64,000 nucleotides of DNA from Methylosinus sp. PW1 (GTDB taxonomy: Bacteria; Pseudomonadota; Alphaproteobacteria; Rhizobiales; Beijerinckiaceae), in the NCBI RefSeq assembly GCF_000745215.1, contig NZ_JQNK01000009.1, positions 1,860,001-1,924,000 on the forward strand. The letters run 5' to 3'. Made by a program: the position numbers and the translations under genes. The number at the start of each line of letters is the position of its first letter. The stretch's first letter is position 1. This document shows, piece after piece, positions 34,210 to 43,231 of this stretch. The notes below the pieces were generated by a model. It was not told the DNA's origin and ran no database searches. It worked only from the letters and a program-made list of their open reading frames with translations.

Positions 34210-34614
34210 TCATCGAACGGGCTCTTCTTCTTGCGACGGTCGAAGAATTGATTCGGCGAATCTGGACAGCAAGTCAGGCGGGAGAGATAGACGCAGAATT
34301 GCAGCTTTCGCGCCCTGCCCCGCAGCGTCCGACGCCAGACGGATTTGTACGACTTTCCGTCGCAACGTCGGTTCCTCGACGACCTCGAGCGCCTCTCCCT
34401 CCAAGATAGGGACGTCGATCGGACCATTGTGCGAACGGACATCGCGGGCGATCTGAGATAGCTGCAGGAGAAGAAGAGCCAGGCGCGGCGCCTCGTCGGC
34501 GGGAAGAAAAACATTCGCCTCGGCGTCATCGGCTTTGGCGTGAAGAACAATGTCTTCGCCGCCATTGGCGACAGATCCGCTTTCGATAGATCTGAATCCT
34601 ACGTTGATTGCCAT
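34210..34614 (-). CDS. Hypothetical protein
   Basis: This 134-residue soluble protein has no family I recognise. ATG 34614 (MAINVGFRSIES) follows AAGGA eight bases upstream, so it is preferred over earlier in-frame starts. The middle contains a helical segment (FLPADEAPRLALLLLQLSQI) after an acidic part and the C-terminus has LRLSLPPDLLSRFAESIL. There is no signal peptide. Codon use is acceptable for a real gene. Confidence 0.5.
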   Translation of the reverse strand: MAINVGFRSIESGSVANGGEDIVLHAKADDAEANVFLPADEAPRLALLLLQLSQIARDVRSHNGPIDVPILEGEALEVVEEPTLRRKVVQIRLASDAAGQGAKAAILRLSLPPDLLSRFAESILRPSQEEEPVR

Positions 34615-35193
34615 ATCGATCATCCTTTGGCTTTTGTCCGCACCCGTGACGCCGCTGCGATGGGGCTCGACGCCTGCGGTTTCGAGGGCTTCGAAGGCTA
34701 CGCGAGCTGCGGCGACATCGCTCGCCAAACCTTGGTCGTCATCAGATTTTTCCTAATTGGATTCGTGAATTGGCGACCTCCTGCCGACGAGCTGCAGTCG
34801 CTATTCGAGTCCGGTCCCGCCCGAAGCTCTTCTCGCGCATGTTCGGTCTCCCCCGCCGAGGCGCGCGTAGCCGCGACGCCGGCGACCGGCGCGGCGCTCG
34901 ACGACATTGCCGACGCCTTCGGCATTGCGCGCGAGACTGCCGGCAAGCGCCTGAAGGCCGTGTTCGCCCGCCGCATCCTATTTGACCACGAATGATTGGT
35001 CACGGCCGATGGCTGTCGCTACCCCAGCGCGCGTAGCGTCGACGCGCTCGGGCGCTCCCAATCCGCGAAGAATTGGATGTCGCGCGGCGCAGCGTCTTCC
35101 CTCGACCAGCCGACCGATGTCGCGAATGACGCGCAGTCGGACCGGAAGTGGAACGCCGCCGGGCGTCGCTTTCGGCGTCGGGCCGCGTGCGCG
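34615..35193. other. Gene-poor region containing a regulator remnant
   Basis: Apart from the LuxR-type HTH remnant at 34797-34995, no credible gene is seen. The part from 34996 to 35193 has no clear feature. Confidence 0.4.
34797..34995 (+). pseudogene. LuxR-type helix-turn-helix domain remnant
   Basis: The translation SPAEARVAATPATGAALDDI, then ADAFGIARETAGKRLKAVFA, matches the LuxR C-terminal DNA-binding domain, where LTPAEARVA... and GISRETARTHLKAVFAK are typical. The preceding residues (KLFSRMFGL) are in another frame, separated by one extra C in a run of Cs. After KAVFAR the usual TGTHRQAELV end is replaced by unrelated residues and a stop. It is therefore frameshifted and truncated. 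Confidence 0.65.
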
Positions 35194-35886
35194 TCAGACG
35201 GAATATTTGACGGAGCAGCCGTAAGGCCGCGTCACGGCGTTCTTCACCGGCCGGCCCTGGCTCACGGCGAGAAACGCCTCCTCGAACAATGGCTGGGCTT
35301 TCGGAACGTCGGCGACATGTGTCGAGGGGATGCTGTCGATCCCGCCGACGTAGCGCAGCACGCCCTTGGCGTCGATAATATACATGTGCGGCGTCGTCTG
35401 CGCGCCATAGGCGTGGCCGATCTTTCCGTCCGGATCGAGGATCACGCCCGTCGGCGCGGCGTCGCGGGCGACCGTCAGCGCATTCGCCGTCGAGGCCTGA
35501 ACATATCCCTCTTCCCCCGGCCCCGAGGAGATGATCGAGAGCCAGATCGCGCCGGCGGCCGTCGCTTCCTTCTGCAGCTTCTGCATATTGGCGGAATTAT
35601 AGTGCTTGGCGACAAAGGGGCACTCCGCATTGGTCCACTCCAGAACGACGACCTTGCCGTTCAGGGACGCGAGACTACGCAGGACGCCCTTGGTGTCGGT
35701 CGCGGAGAAAGTGGGTGCGGGCTGGCCGACTTGTGGCGCCGCGAGAGCAGGGCCGCTGCGCAGCAGAGCGCCGCCGGCTGCGAGAATGCCGAGGCCCGCC
35801 GTCGCGCCGCCGACCAGCGCCTCGCGGCGATCGATCGCGGGAGCCTGCGGGCGGCCGTCGTCCGACGAAAATCGAATTTTCGACAT
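35194..35886 (-). CDS. Exported peroxiredoxin-like thioredoxin-fold protein
   Basis: This 230-residue protein has a Tat-like leader (AIDRREALVGGATAGLGILA). The redoxin domain begins VGQPAPTFSATDTKGVLRSL, then LNGKVVVLEWTNAECPFVAK with a single active-site Cys, and ends ATTPHMYIIDAKGVLRYVGG. The family is AhpC/TSA-redoxin, close to TlpA-like proteins, but the second Cys of CxxC is Phe-Val here (CPFV). AGGAG precedes the ATG. The DsbD-like gene lies 27 bases upstream in the same direction, so that protein probably supplies its electrons. Confidence 0.85.
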   Translation of the reverse strand: MSKIRFSSDDGRPQAPAIDRREALVGGATAGLGILAAGGALLRSGPALAAPQVGQPAPTFSATDTKGVLRSLASLNGKVVVLEWTNAECPFVAKHYNSANMQKLQKEATAAGAIWLSIISSGPGEEGYVQASTANALTVARDAAPTGVILDPDGKIGHAYGAQTTPHMYIIDAKGVLRYVGGIDSIPSTHVADVPKAQPLFEEAFLAVSQGRPVKNAVTRPYGCSVKYSV

Positions 35887-35913
35887 GCAAATCTCCTGTC
35901 TTGGCTCGAAGGA

Positions 35914-38067
35914 TCAGTTGACGATGGTTCGCCGCAGCTCTTCCACGACCGCCGCTTCTGTCAGGACCGGGGGAAGAAGCACGGCGTCTTTTCCGCCCGG
36001 GGGGTAGAAGACGTAGAAAGGCACGCCGTCATGGGCGAAGCTGCGGAGAAAGGCCGTGATCTCGGGGTTTTGATTGGTCCAATCGCCCTTGAGATAGGCG
36101 ACGCCGCCGGTTTGGAAGGCGTCCTTCACGGCGGCGGTGGAAAGCGTCGTGCGCTCGTTCACGAGACAGGTGATGCACCAGGCCGCCGTCAGATTGATGA
36201 AGACGGGCTTGCCCTCCTGCCGGAGCGCGGCGAGGCGCGCGCTGCTGAACGGCTCGGAGCCGGCGGAGGACGCTGTCGCCGCGACGCTCGGCGTCGTGGC
36301 CGCGCCGAGCTGCGGAAGGAGGATGACGAGACCGACCGCCGAAGCCGCGGCGAGTCCGCGCGGAAGCAACGCGCGCCCGCTTCCCTGCTGCGCGACGCCA
36401 TAGGTCCAGGCGCCGAAGCCGACGAGCAGCGCGCCCGCGAGCGCGACCAGGACGCCGAGGTCGCCCGCCTGCTGCGCGAGGACCCAGACGAGCCATGCGG
36501 CCGACGCATACATCGGAAAGGCCATCCCCTGACGCAGGCGCAGCATCCAGGCGCCCGGACGCGGCAGGAGCCGGGCCAGCCGAGGAAAGAGGCTCAGAAG
36601 CGCATAGGGGGCGGCGAGGCCGAACCCGAGGGCGACGAAAAGCGCGAGGCAGACGAAGGGCGGCGAGGCCAGCGCCGCGCCGACCGCGGCGCCCATGAAC
36701 GGGGCCGTGCAAGGCGTCGCCGCGACCACAGCCAGCAGGCCGGTAAAGAAGCTGCCCGCGTGTCCCTGTTTCTGGGAGAGGCTCTGGCCGGCGCCGGTCG
36801 CCGTGAGCCCGATCTCGAAGACGCCGGATAAATTCAGGCCGATCGCGAGCAGCAGCCAGCTCATCGCGGCGACGAAAATCGGCGATTGGAATTGGAAACC
36901 CCAACCGACCGCAGAGCCGCTGGCGCGCGCGGCGAGCAGAGCGCCGGCGAGCGCCACGAAAGCGACCAGCACGCCGAGCGTGTAGAATAGGCCCGCCAGA
37001 CGCACCTCGCGCAGCGCGCCGCCCGACAGTCTGGCGACGGCGGCGGCCTTGATGGCGAGAACGGGAAAGACGCAGGGCATCAGATTGAGGATGAGGCCGC
37101 CGAGAAAAGCGAAGAGCGCCGCCTGCCCCAGCGGCAGGCTCTCGGCGTCTCTGACGGAGACGCCGAGCCTCGCCCCGCCGCCCGTCCCGCCGATGATCGG
37201 CGCAGCGTCCACGCTCGGCGCAATCTCGATCCAGCGTGCGCGTCCATCGTCGCCGGAGATCGACAGCAGACCAGAAGCGTCGCTCTGCGGCGTGAAAACC
37301 GGGCCTTTCTCGATGGCGAGACGAAGCCGGCCATCCTCGACGCTGAGCTGCTGCGCGGCCGCATGGACGATGACGCCCCATTCGGCCGGATAGAAGAAGG
37401 CCGATTTGACCGCCTGCGGAGAGATATCGCCGCCTTCGACGGTCAGCGCGAGCGCCGCGCCTTCGTCCGTGACGTGCGCGGTCCAGCCGCGTCGCTCCGG
37501 CCGGCGGGCGTCCGTCGCAGCGAACGCGGCCGCGACGTCGCCGCTCGCCGGGATCGAGACGGCGGAAACCGGCAGGTCCAGCCGGAAGCTCCCGGTCTCG
37601 GGAATGCATTGCTTCGCGCAGACCAGCCAATCGGCCTCCGCCACGATGGAGAAGGTCTGACCGGGCTCGATCGTCGCGGGCGCGGTCACCGTGACGGGGA
37701 GGACGATCTCATTCTCATAGCCGAAATTCCGCACGGGACCGACCGCGATGCTATCAGGACCGGGCCAGGCGATCTCGCTCGCCGTCGCGCCTTCGGGCAG
37801 CTTCAAGGACAAGTTCGGAGCGACGCCGGCGTCGCCCGGATTTTTCCAGTATGTGTGCCAATGCGGCGCGAGCTTCTGGCGCAATCCGACGCGGAAGCTC
37901 TGGCCGGGCGCGACACTGTCCGCCTCGCTGATCAAGGTGACGGTGGCGCGTGGGCTCGACTGCGCATCGCTCTCCGCGGCCTTTGCGCCGAACGGTGCGC
38001 CCAAGAGCGTCGCCAACGCCCCGAGAAGAACGATCGATGATGAGCGACGTCGAGCGTCTTGGCGCAT
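35914..38067 (-). CDS. DsbD/ScsB-type protein-disulfide reductase
   Basis: This 717-residue inner-membrane protein carries electrons from cytosolic thioredoxin to the periplasm. The signal peptide precedes an N-terminal immunoglobulin-like domain with a redox pair in DWLVCAKQCIP (about residue 150). The membrane domain has Cys motifs LMPCVFPVLAIKA (330) and ATPCTAPFMG (450). The C-terminal thioredoxin domain has AAWCITCLVNE (630). The size and the extended N-terminal domain fit ScsB, which is linked to copper tolerance. It is upstream of and co-directional with the thioredoxin-fold gene. Confidence 0.92.
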   Translation of the reverse strand: MRQDARRRSSSIVLLGALATLLGAPFGAKAAESDAQSSPRATVTLISEADSVAPGQSFRVGLRQKLAPHWHTYWKNPGDAGVAPNLSLKLPEGATASEIAWPGPDSIAVGPVRNFGYENEIVLPVTVTAPATIEPGQTFSIVAEADWLVCAKQCIPETGSFRLDLPVSAVSIPASGDVAAAFAATDARRPERRGWTAHVTDEGAALALTVEGGDISPQAVKSAFFYPAEWGVIVHAAAQQLSVEDGRLRLAIEKGPVFTPQSDASGLLSISGDDGRARWIEIAPSVDAAPIIGGTGGGARLGVSVRDAESLPLGQAALFAFLGGLILNLMPCVFPVLAIKAAAVARLSGGALREVRLAGLFYTLGVLVAFVALAGALLAARASGSAVGWGFQFQSPIFVAAMSWLLLAIGLNLSGVFEIGLTATGAGQSLSQKQGHAGSFFTGLLAVVAATPCTAPFMGAAVGAALASPPFVCLALFVALGFGLAAPYALLSLFPRLARLLPRPGAWMLRLRQGMAFPMYASAAWLVWVLAQQAGDLGVLVALAGALLVGFGAWTYGVAQQGSGRALLPRGLAAASAVGLVILLPQLGAATTPSVAATASSAGSEPFSSARLAALRQEGKPVFINLTAAWCITCLVNERTTLSTAAVKDAFQTGGVAYLKGDWTNQNPEITAFLRSFAHDGVPFYVFYPPGGKDAVLLPPVLTEAAVVEELRRTIVN

Positions 38068-38346
38068 GCTCTGTCCCTTTTGCTTTGCGTGGATCCTCGC
38101 CGCGCATCGAGATTTCGGCTAGATCCGCGATCGACGGCTTCGGCCCCACGCCAATTGTCTTCGACCGGGGCGCTACGGGACTCCGGAGCATTTCAGCGCT
38201 AGAAACATAGTAAAACTATCTGAATAATCGGCTACGTCAATCCGCCTCGCGCGCATCCGCGAGGAGTGCCGCTCAAGACGTCGGCGACGAAGAGCCGAAG
38301 CGGCCGCCGTCGCGTTCCGCGGCGGTAGCGCGCTAGAGCCTCGAGA

Positions 38347-39498
38347 TCAAGGGAACGCTTTCGCCGCAGCGGCGTCCAGCGCTCGGGCGAGATCGTCGAA
38401 AAGATCGGAGGCGGATTCGATTCCCGTCGAGAGGCGCAGCAGATCGCCTGGAACCGGCGTTCCCGGCCCTTCGACGCTCGCGCGATGCTCGATCAGGCTC
38501 TCGACGCCGCCGAGCGACGTCGCGCGCTTCCAAATCGTCACTTGCGCGGCGGTCGCGATCGCCGCTGCGGCGCCGCCTTTCACGCGGATGGACAACATGC
38601 CGCCGAAGCCCCCCTGCATCTGTCGCCGGGCGACCTCATGGCCCGGAAAGCCGGGAAGGCCGGGATAAAGGACCTCCGAGACGGCCGCGTGCTCGGCGAG
38701 CCGCTCGGCGAGCGCGAGCGCCGACTGAGACTGCGCGCGCACCCGCAGGAAAAGGGTGCGCAGCCCGCGCTGCAGAAGCCATGCCTCGAATGGCCCGAGC
38801 ACGGCGCCGTTGCGCGCCAGGATCGCGCGAATGCGATCCCACAAGTCGTCGCGTCGCGCGGCGACGACGGCGCCCGCCACCACGTCGGAATGTCCATTCA
38901 GATATTTCGTCGCGGAATGAACGACGAGATCGGCGCCGAGCGACAATGGCCGCGTGAGCACGGGCGACGCCGCAGTGGAGTCGACTGCGAGCCGCGCGCC
39001 GGCGCGATGGGCGATCGCCGCCGCCGCGGCGATATCGGCGATGGTCCACAGAGGATTGGCGGGCGTTTCCACCCAGACGAGACGCGTCTCGCCGGGGCGG
39101 ACCGCGGCTTCGAGAGCAGCCGCATCCGCCAGATCGACGAAGTCGATGCGTAAGCCCCAGCGCGTCGCAAAATCGGCGAGCCAGCCACGCAGAGCCCAAT
39201 ACATGACCTTAGGCGCAATCACATGATCGCCAGGGTCCAGAGCGAGAAAGACAGACGTGGCGGCCGCCATTCCCGATGAGAAGAGAAGCGTTTCCGCCCC
39301 TCCTTCCAGCGCGTTCAATGTCTGAGCGGCGACCGCATATGTCGGATTGTCGGGACGCGAATAGATACGCCCTTCCGGGAAGCTGTTGTCGCGCCCGCGC
39401 TCATAGGTCGTCGACGGATGAATGGGCGGGATGAGCGCGCCGACGGAGGCGTCGACCTTTCCGCCGGCTTGCGCGGCTATAGTTTCAGGCTCGGTCAT
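38347..39498 (-). CDS. Cystathionine gamma-synthase/lyase-type PLP enzyme
   Basis: This 383-residue trans-sulfuration enzyme begins MTEPETIAAQAGG. The family pattern is plain: IPPIHPSTTYERGRDN, YSRPDNPTYAVAAQTLNALE, SSGMAAATSVFLAL, a PLP-Lys in VVHSATKYLNGHSD, and VESLIEHRAS. It acts on homoserine esters or cystathionine in methionine/cysteine metabolism; gamma-synthase, gamma-lyase and sulfhydrylase activities cannot be separated here. It is followed upstream by a methionine-type ABC transporter in the same direction. Confidence 0.9.
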   Translation of the reverse strand: MTEPETIAAQAGGKVDASVGALIPPIHPSTTYERGRDNSFPEGRIYSRPDNPTYAVAAQTLNALEGGAETLLFSSGMAAATSVFLALDPGDHVIAPKVMYWALRGWLADFATRWGLRIDFVDLADAAALEAAVRPGETRLVWVETPANPLWTIADIAAAAAIAHRAGARLAVDSTAASPVLTRPLSLGADLVVHSATKYLNGHSDVVAGAVVAARRDDLWDRIRAILARNGAVLGPFEAWLLQRGLRTLFLRVRAQSQSALALAERLAEHAAVSEVLYPGLPGFPGHEVARRQMQGGFGGMLSIRVKGGAAAAIATAAQVTIWKRATSLGGVESLIEHRASVEGPGTPVPGDLLRLSTGIESASDLFDDLARALDAAAAKAFP

Positions 39499-39591
39499 GC
39501 GTGCGGACCTCGATTTGACGGAAGAAGGCTGCGAGCCTTCGAATATGAGAAGCGCGCCGTCGAGCAGCGAACCGGCGCGCAGGGGCGGTCT

Positions 39592-40254
39592 TCACGATTT
39601 TGCATTCGCGCCCTTTCGCTTGTCGAACCTCGCCGAGGCCTTGTCGCCGACCCATTGCAGCGCGGACACGAGCGCTATGAGCAGGAGGACGACGACGATC
39701 ATGACATTGGTCTCGAAGCGCTGATATCCGTAACGAATGGCGAGATCGCCGAGCCCGCCCGAGCCGACCGCCCCCGCCATGGCGGAAGCGCCGATCAGCG
39801 TCACGAGAGTCACGGTGAAGCCGCTCGTGAGGCCCGGCAGCGCTTCTGGAATCAGCACTTTCGAAACGATCGTCCAACGGCTGCCGCCCATCGCGCGCGC
39901 CGCCTCGATCAGGCCCGGATCGACCTCGCGAAAGGACAGCTCGGCGATGCGCGCATAATAGGGGATCGCCGCGAGCGACAAGGGAACGATGGCGGCCGCA
40001 ACGCCGATCGACGTGCCGACGATCCATCGCGTGAGCGGAATCGCCGCGACGAGGAGAATGATGAACGGAACGGATCGGACCGCGTTCACGACCGCGCCGA
40101 TCAGCCGGTTGAGCCAAACGCGCTCGACGATTCCGTTTCGATCGGTCATGACGAGCAGCAGTCCGAGCGGCAGCCCCAGCGCGAGCGAAACGAACCCGGC
40201 GGCCACTGTCATGACCAGAGTTTCGAGGAAAGCTCGCCAGAGCAGCTCAATCAT
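39592..40254 (-). CDS. metI: Methionine-type ABC transporter permease
   Basis: This 220-residue inner-membrane permease with about five helices begins MIELLWRAFLETLVMTVAAG. The EAA loop (AELSFREVDPGLIEAARAMG) contacts the ATPase. VRSVPFIILLVAAIPLTRWI is typical of MetI. Its ATG at 40254 overlaps the end of the ATPase gene by 8 bases. Together with MetN and MetQ it forms a complete D/L-methionine importer. Confidence 0.93.
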   Translation of the reverse strand: MIELLWRAFLETLVMTVAAGFVSLALGLPLGLLLVMTDRNGIVERVWLNRLIGAVVNAVRSVPFIILLVAAIPLTRWIVGTSIGVAAAIVPLSLAAIPYYARIAELSFREVDPGLIEAARAMGGSRWTIVSKVLIPEALPGLTSGFTVTLVTLIGASAMAGAVGSGGLGDLAIRYGYQRFETNVMIVVVLLLIALVSALQWVGDKASARFDKRKGANAKS

Positions 40255-41359
40255 CGCCGGCGACATGGCCGAGAACCTCCGCCCCGCTCGCGCGCTGGCG
40301 CAGATAGTCCAGCGCAGCGGAAAATCGCGCTTGATCGCGCCCATCGGCTTCGAGAAACAGCGCGCCGATCTCCTCGCCATTCACGCGGTCCACGCCGCCG
40401 TGGACCAGGGTGGCGCGCAGACCCGTCGCGAGGGCGAGATCCGCCAGCAGCGGCGCGCGCGCCTCAGCGCCGATGACGACGATTTTCAGCAGGGTTCGCT
40501 CTCCCCGGCCGGGGACGAGGCGCGCCGCGAGCTCGTCCGGCAATGTCGGTCGAAAGGCGCGCAGAAGGCTGCGGGTCGTCGCGGCGCCCGGCGAGGCGAA
40601 GATACGCCAGCTCGGCCCTTCTTCGACAATTCTCCCGCCGTCGAGCACCGCCACGCGGTCGGCGATGGCGCGAACAACGCTCATTTCATGCGTCACCAAT
40701 AGGATGGTGAGATCGAGCTTGCGGTTGATATCCCGCAGCAATTCCAGGATCGCGTCCGTCGTTTCGGGATCCAGGGCGGACGTCGCTTCGTCCGACAGCA
40801 GCAGCGCCGGTCGCGCGGCGAGAGCGCGCGCGATGCCGACGCGCTGCTTTTGGCCACCGGAGAGCTGCGCCGGATAGGCGCTCGCCTTGTCGGCGAGCCC
40901 GATCAGATCGAGCAGCTCGGCGACGCGCGCTTTGCGGGCGGCGCGCGGCTGGCCTTCGATCTCGAGCGGCAAAGCGATATTGCCCGCCACGGTCTTCGCC
41001 GACATTAGATTGAAGTGCTGGAAGACGATGCCGATTCTACGACGGAACGGCTGCAGCTCGCGCTCGCTGAGCCCGATGATCGAACGCCCTTCGATCTCGA
41101 CGTCGCCGCTGTCGGGGCGCTCGAGACCATTGAGGCAGCGGATGAGCGTCGACTTGCCGGCGCCGCTGCGGCCGATGAGGCCGAGAACCTCGCCGCGGCG
41201 AATCGAGAGCGAGACCTGGTCCAAGGCGATCGTCCCACCGAACCGCTTCGTCACCTCGCGCAGCCGCACGACAGGCGGCGGGCCGCTCTCGCTCGACGAG
41301 TCGAGCGTCGATGCGTCGAAGGAAAACGTCGGCGCGTTCAAGCGGGACCTTCGGGGCAA
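40247..41359 (-). CDS. metN: Methionine-type ABC transporter ATPase
   Basis: This ATPase of up to 370 residues powers the importer. Motifs are Walker A GRSGAGKST, signature LSGGQKQRVGIARAL and Walker B LLLSDEATSALD. A C-terminal NIL-like domain (RATLVHGGVDRVNGEEIGAL) binds methionine for feedback inhibition. The 41359 start is a TTG, preceded by an in-frame stop. A later GTG near the first beta strand (VVRLREVTKRF) is equally possible. The gene lies 28 bases after the binding-protein gene. Confidence 0.92.
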   Translation of the reverse strand: MPRRSRLNAPTFSFDASTLDSSSESGPPPVVRLREVTKRFGGTIALDQVSLSIRRGEVLGLIGRSGAGKSTLIRCLNGLERPDSGDVEIEGRSIIGLSERELQPFRRRIGIVFQHFNLMSAKTVAGNIALPLEIEGQPRAARKARVAELLDLIGLADKASAYPAQLSGGQKQRVGIARALAARPALLLSDEATSALDPETTDAILELLRDINRKLDLTILLVTHEMSVVRAIADRVAVLDGGRIVEEGPSWRIFASPGAATTRSLLRAFRPTLPDELAARLVPGRGERTLLKIVVIGAEARAPLLADLALATGLRATLVHGGVDRVNGEEIGALFLEADGRDQARFSAALDYLRQRASGAEVLGHVAGDD

Positions 41360-41387
41360 TCGTCATTGTGGACGCCGGCCATGGAAT

Positions 41388-42248
41388 TCACCATGCGGGA
41401 AGGCCTGTCCCATGGAAGATTTTTGTCAGCGCGTTCTTCACCACGTCGTTCTGATAGGCGCCGACGAGCGTCCTGACCCAGGGCTCGTTCTCACGGCCGG
41501 CTTTTACAGCGATGAAGTTCCGGTAAGGATTGTCGGCGACAGGCTCCTGCGCAATGCGATCCTCGACGCGCAGCCCGGATTTGAGCGCCCAATCGGTGTT
41601 GACCACCGCGGCCGAAAGGTCGTCGATGACGCGACCGACGACGCCGGCGTCGAGCTCCTTGATCACGAGACCTTTCGGATTATCGACGATGTCCGCGGTC
41701 GTGGCGAGTATGCCCGCGCCGTCGCGCAGCTCGATCAGCCCGACCCGTTGCAGGAGGATCAATGCGCGCCCCTCATTCGACGGATCGTTGGGAACGCCGA
41801 TGATCGCGCCTTTCGGCAAATCGGCCGGAGAACGGACCTTGCGCGAATAGAGGCCGATCGGCCAGACCGCGGTGAAGCCGACAGGCGTGATGTGGTAGCC
41901 GCGCGTCCTGATCTGATTATCGAGATAGGGCTTGTGCTGAAACGCATTGGCGTCGACGTCTCCGCGTTCCAAGGCCTCGTTGGGCTGGGTGTAGTCGTTG
42001 AAGACGACGGTCTTTATGGTCAACCCATTCGCGGCGGCCTGCGCCGCCACCACTTTCCAAAGGTCTTCATCCTCGCCGCCGATAATGCCGACACGCACTG
42101 TGGCCGCGACCGCCGGCGCCGCGAGAAGCGTGAGAGCGGAAAGGGCGAGAGTCGAAGCCAGCGCGAGCCAGAAGATCGAACGGCGAACGCATTTCACTAA
42201 GGCCGCTTCGGTGGAAGCGCGTCCCGCTCTGTTTGGAGCCCTGGTCAT
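41388..42248 (-). CDS. metQ: Methionine-type ABC transporter substrate-binding protein
   Basis: This 286-residue periplasmic binding protein of the NlpA/MetQ family has a long leader with hydrophobic WLALASTLALSALTLLAAPA before VAATVRVGI. Its core includes FNDYTQPNEALERGDVDANA, FQHKPYLDNQ, GAIIGVPNDPSNEGRALILL and NPYRNFIAVKAG. No lipobox Cys is obvious, so it may be soluble rather than a lipoprotein. ATG 42248 with AGGA upstream is preferred over an earlier start. It is the first gene of the transporter operon. Confidence 0.9.
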   Translation of the reverse strand: MTRAPNRAGRASTEAALVKCVRRSIFWLALASTLALSALTLLAAPAVAATVRVGIIGGEDEDLWKVVAAQAAANGLTIKTVVFNDYTQPNEALERGDVDANAFQHKPYLDNQIRTRGYHITPVGFTAVWPIGLYSRKVRSPADLPKGAIIGVPNDPSNEGRALILLQRVGLIELRDGAGILATTADIVDNPKGLVIKELDAGVVGRVIDDLSAAVVNTDWALKSGLRVEDRIAQEPVADNPYRNFIAVKAGRENEPWVRTLVGAYQNDVVKNALTKIFHGTGLPAW

Positions 42249-42553
42249 TGCGTCGATCCTGTGGCCGCGTGATCTCAGCACAAAAAGAGCTAACCCTATC
42301 GGGAATGTCAATATAGTTGGCGATCGATCGGGAACCACGCCGAACCGGCGAGCAGGTCTCGAACGAGGAGGCGATCGACTACGCCCGCCGGCTCGCCTCG
42401 ACAGAATCGCGGAGGGCGCTCAAAGCGTCGCCCCCGTTCTCGCCGCTCGAAGCAGGCGCAGGCGCTTGCCATGCAGCCCGGGACCGAGGAAGACTTCAGC
42501 CTCGCTCTCGCTTTGCGGGAGCATGTCCAGTCGAAACGCAGGGAGCGGCGCCC
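42249..42553. other. Divergent promoter region between metQ and the second two-component system
   Basis: About 300 bases with no credible gene. On the minus strand a TTGACA (42306-42311) could be the -35 box for metQ, but no good -10 box follows. No SAM riboswitch fold was recognised by eye. Confidence 0.35.
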
Positions 42554-43231
42554 ATGCGAATTCTCTTGGTGGAAGATCAGAGCGAGCTCGCGGGAGAAAT
42601 CCGGCGACGAATGCGGCGCGATGGTTTCGCGGTGGATCATGTCGGCTCGGTGGGCGATGCGCTGGAGGCGCTGCGGGCGCATTCTTACGCCGTCGCCATG
42701 CTGGATCGGCGACTGCCGGATGGGGATGGTCTCGCCATCGTCCCGGAGATCAGACGGCGTCAGCCCGGCAGCCGCGTGCTGGTCCTCTCCGCGCTGGATG
42801 CGGTGGACGAGCGCATCAACGGCCTCGACGCCGGCGCCGACGACTATCTCACCAAGCCCTTCGACCTCGACGAGATGATGGCCCGCATACGCGCGGCCTT
42901 GCGCCGCCCGGGCGCCGACGCCGCCCCGCCGATCCGCGTCGGCGCGCTGGAATTCGACCCCGCAACGCGCGCCGTCGCCATCGACGGCCGGCCCGCCGTG
43001 TTCCATCATCGCGAGCTGGCGCTGCTCGAGGGGCTCGTGCGCCGCGCCGGCCGTGTCGCGGAGCGCGAGGCTCTGGCCTCGGAGATTTGGGGCTTCGACG
43101 AGCCTGTGCAGTCGCATGCGTTGACGATCATCGTCTCGCGCGTGCGCGCGCGCCTGCAGAAGCTCGAGGCGCGCGTCGACATTCATATGGTGCGCGGCGT
43201 CGGCTATTTTCTCTGCGAGACGGAGGAATGA
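42554..43231 (+). CDS. OmpR-type response regulator
   Basis: This 225-residue regulator starts MRILLVEDQSELAGEIRRRM. The phospho-Asp is in AVAMLDRRLPDGDG and the Lys in DDYLTKPFDLDE. The winged helix includes RELALLEGLVRRAGRVAERE and VSRVRARLQKLEARVDIHMV. It overlaps the kinase start by 4 bases (ATGA). It is a clear paralogue of the regulator at 24945-25622. Divergent placement from metQNI does not by itself show regulation. Confidence 0.92.
   Translation: MRILLVEDQSELAGEIRRRMRRDGFAVDHVGSVGDALEALRAHSYAVAMLDRRLPDGDGLAIVPEIRRRQPGSRVLVLSALDAVDERINGLDAGADDYLTKPFDLDEMMARIRAALRRPGADAAPPIRVGALEFDPATRAVAIDGRPAVFHHRELALLEGLVRRAGRVAEREALASEIWGFDEPVQSHALTIIVSRVRARLQKLEARVDIHMVRGVGYFLCETEE

Noticed and set aside
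42249..42553. SAM riboswitch upstream of metQ
   Set aside because: No recognisable SAM-I or SAM-II core was seen; a covariance-model search would be needed to support it.
41998..43227. Long upstream in-frame extension of the second histidine kinase
   Set aside because: It overlaps the response regulator in another frame and has non-protein-like composition. The ATGA overlap at 43228 gives the correct start.
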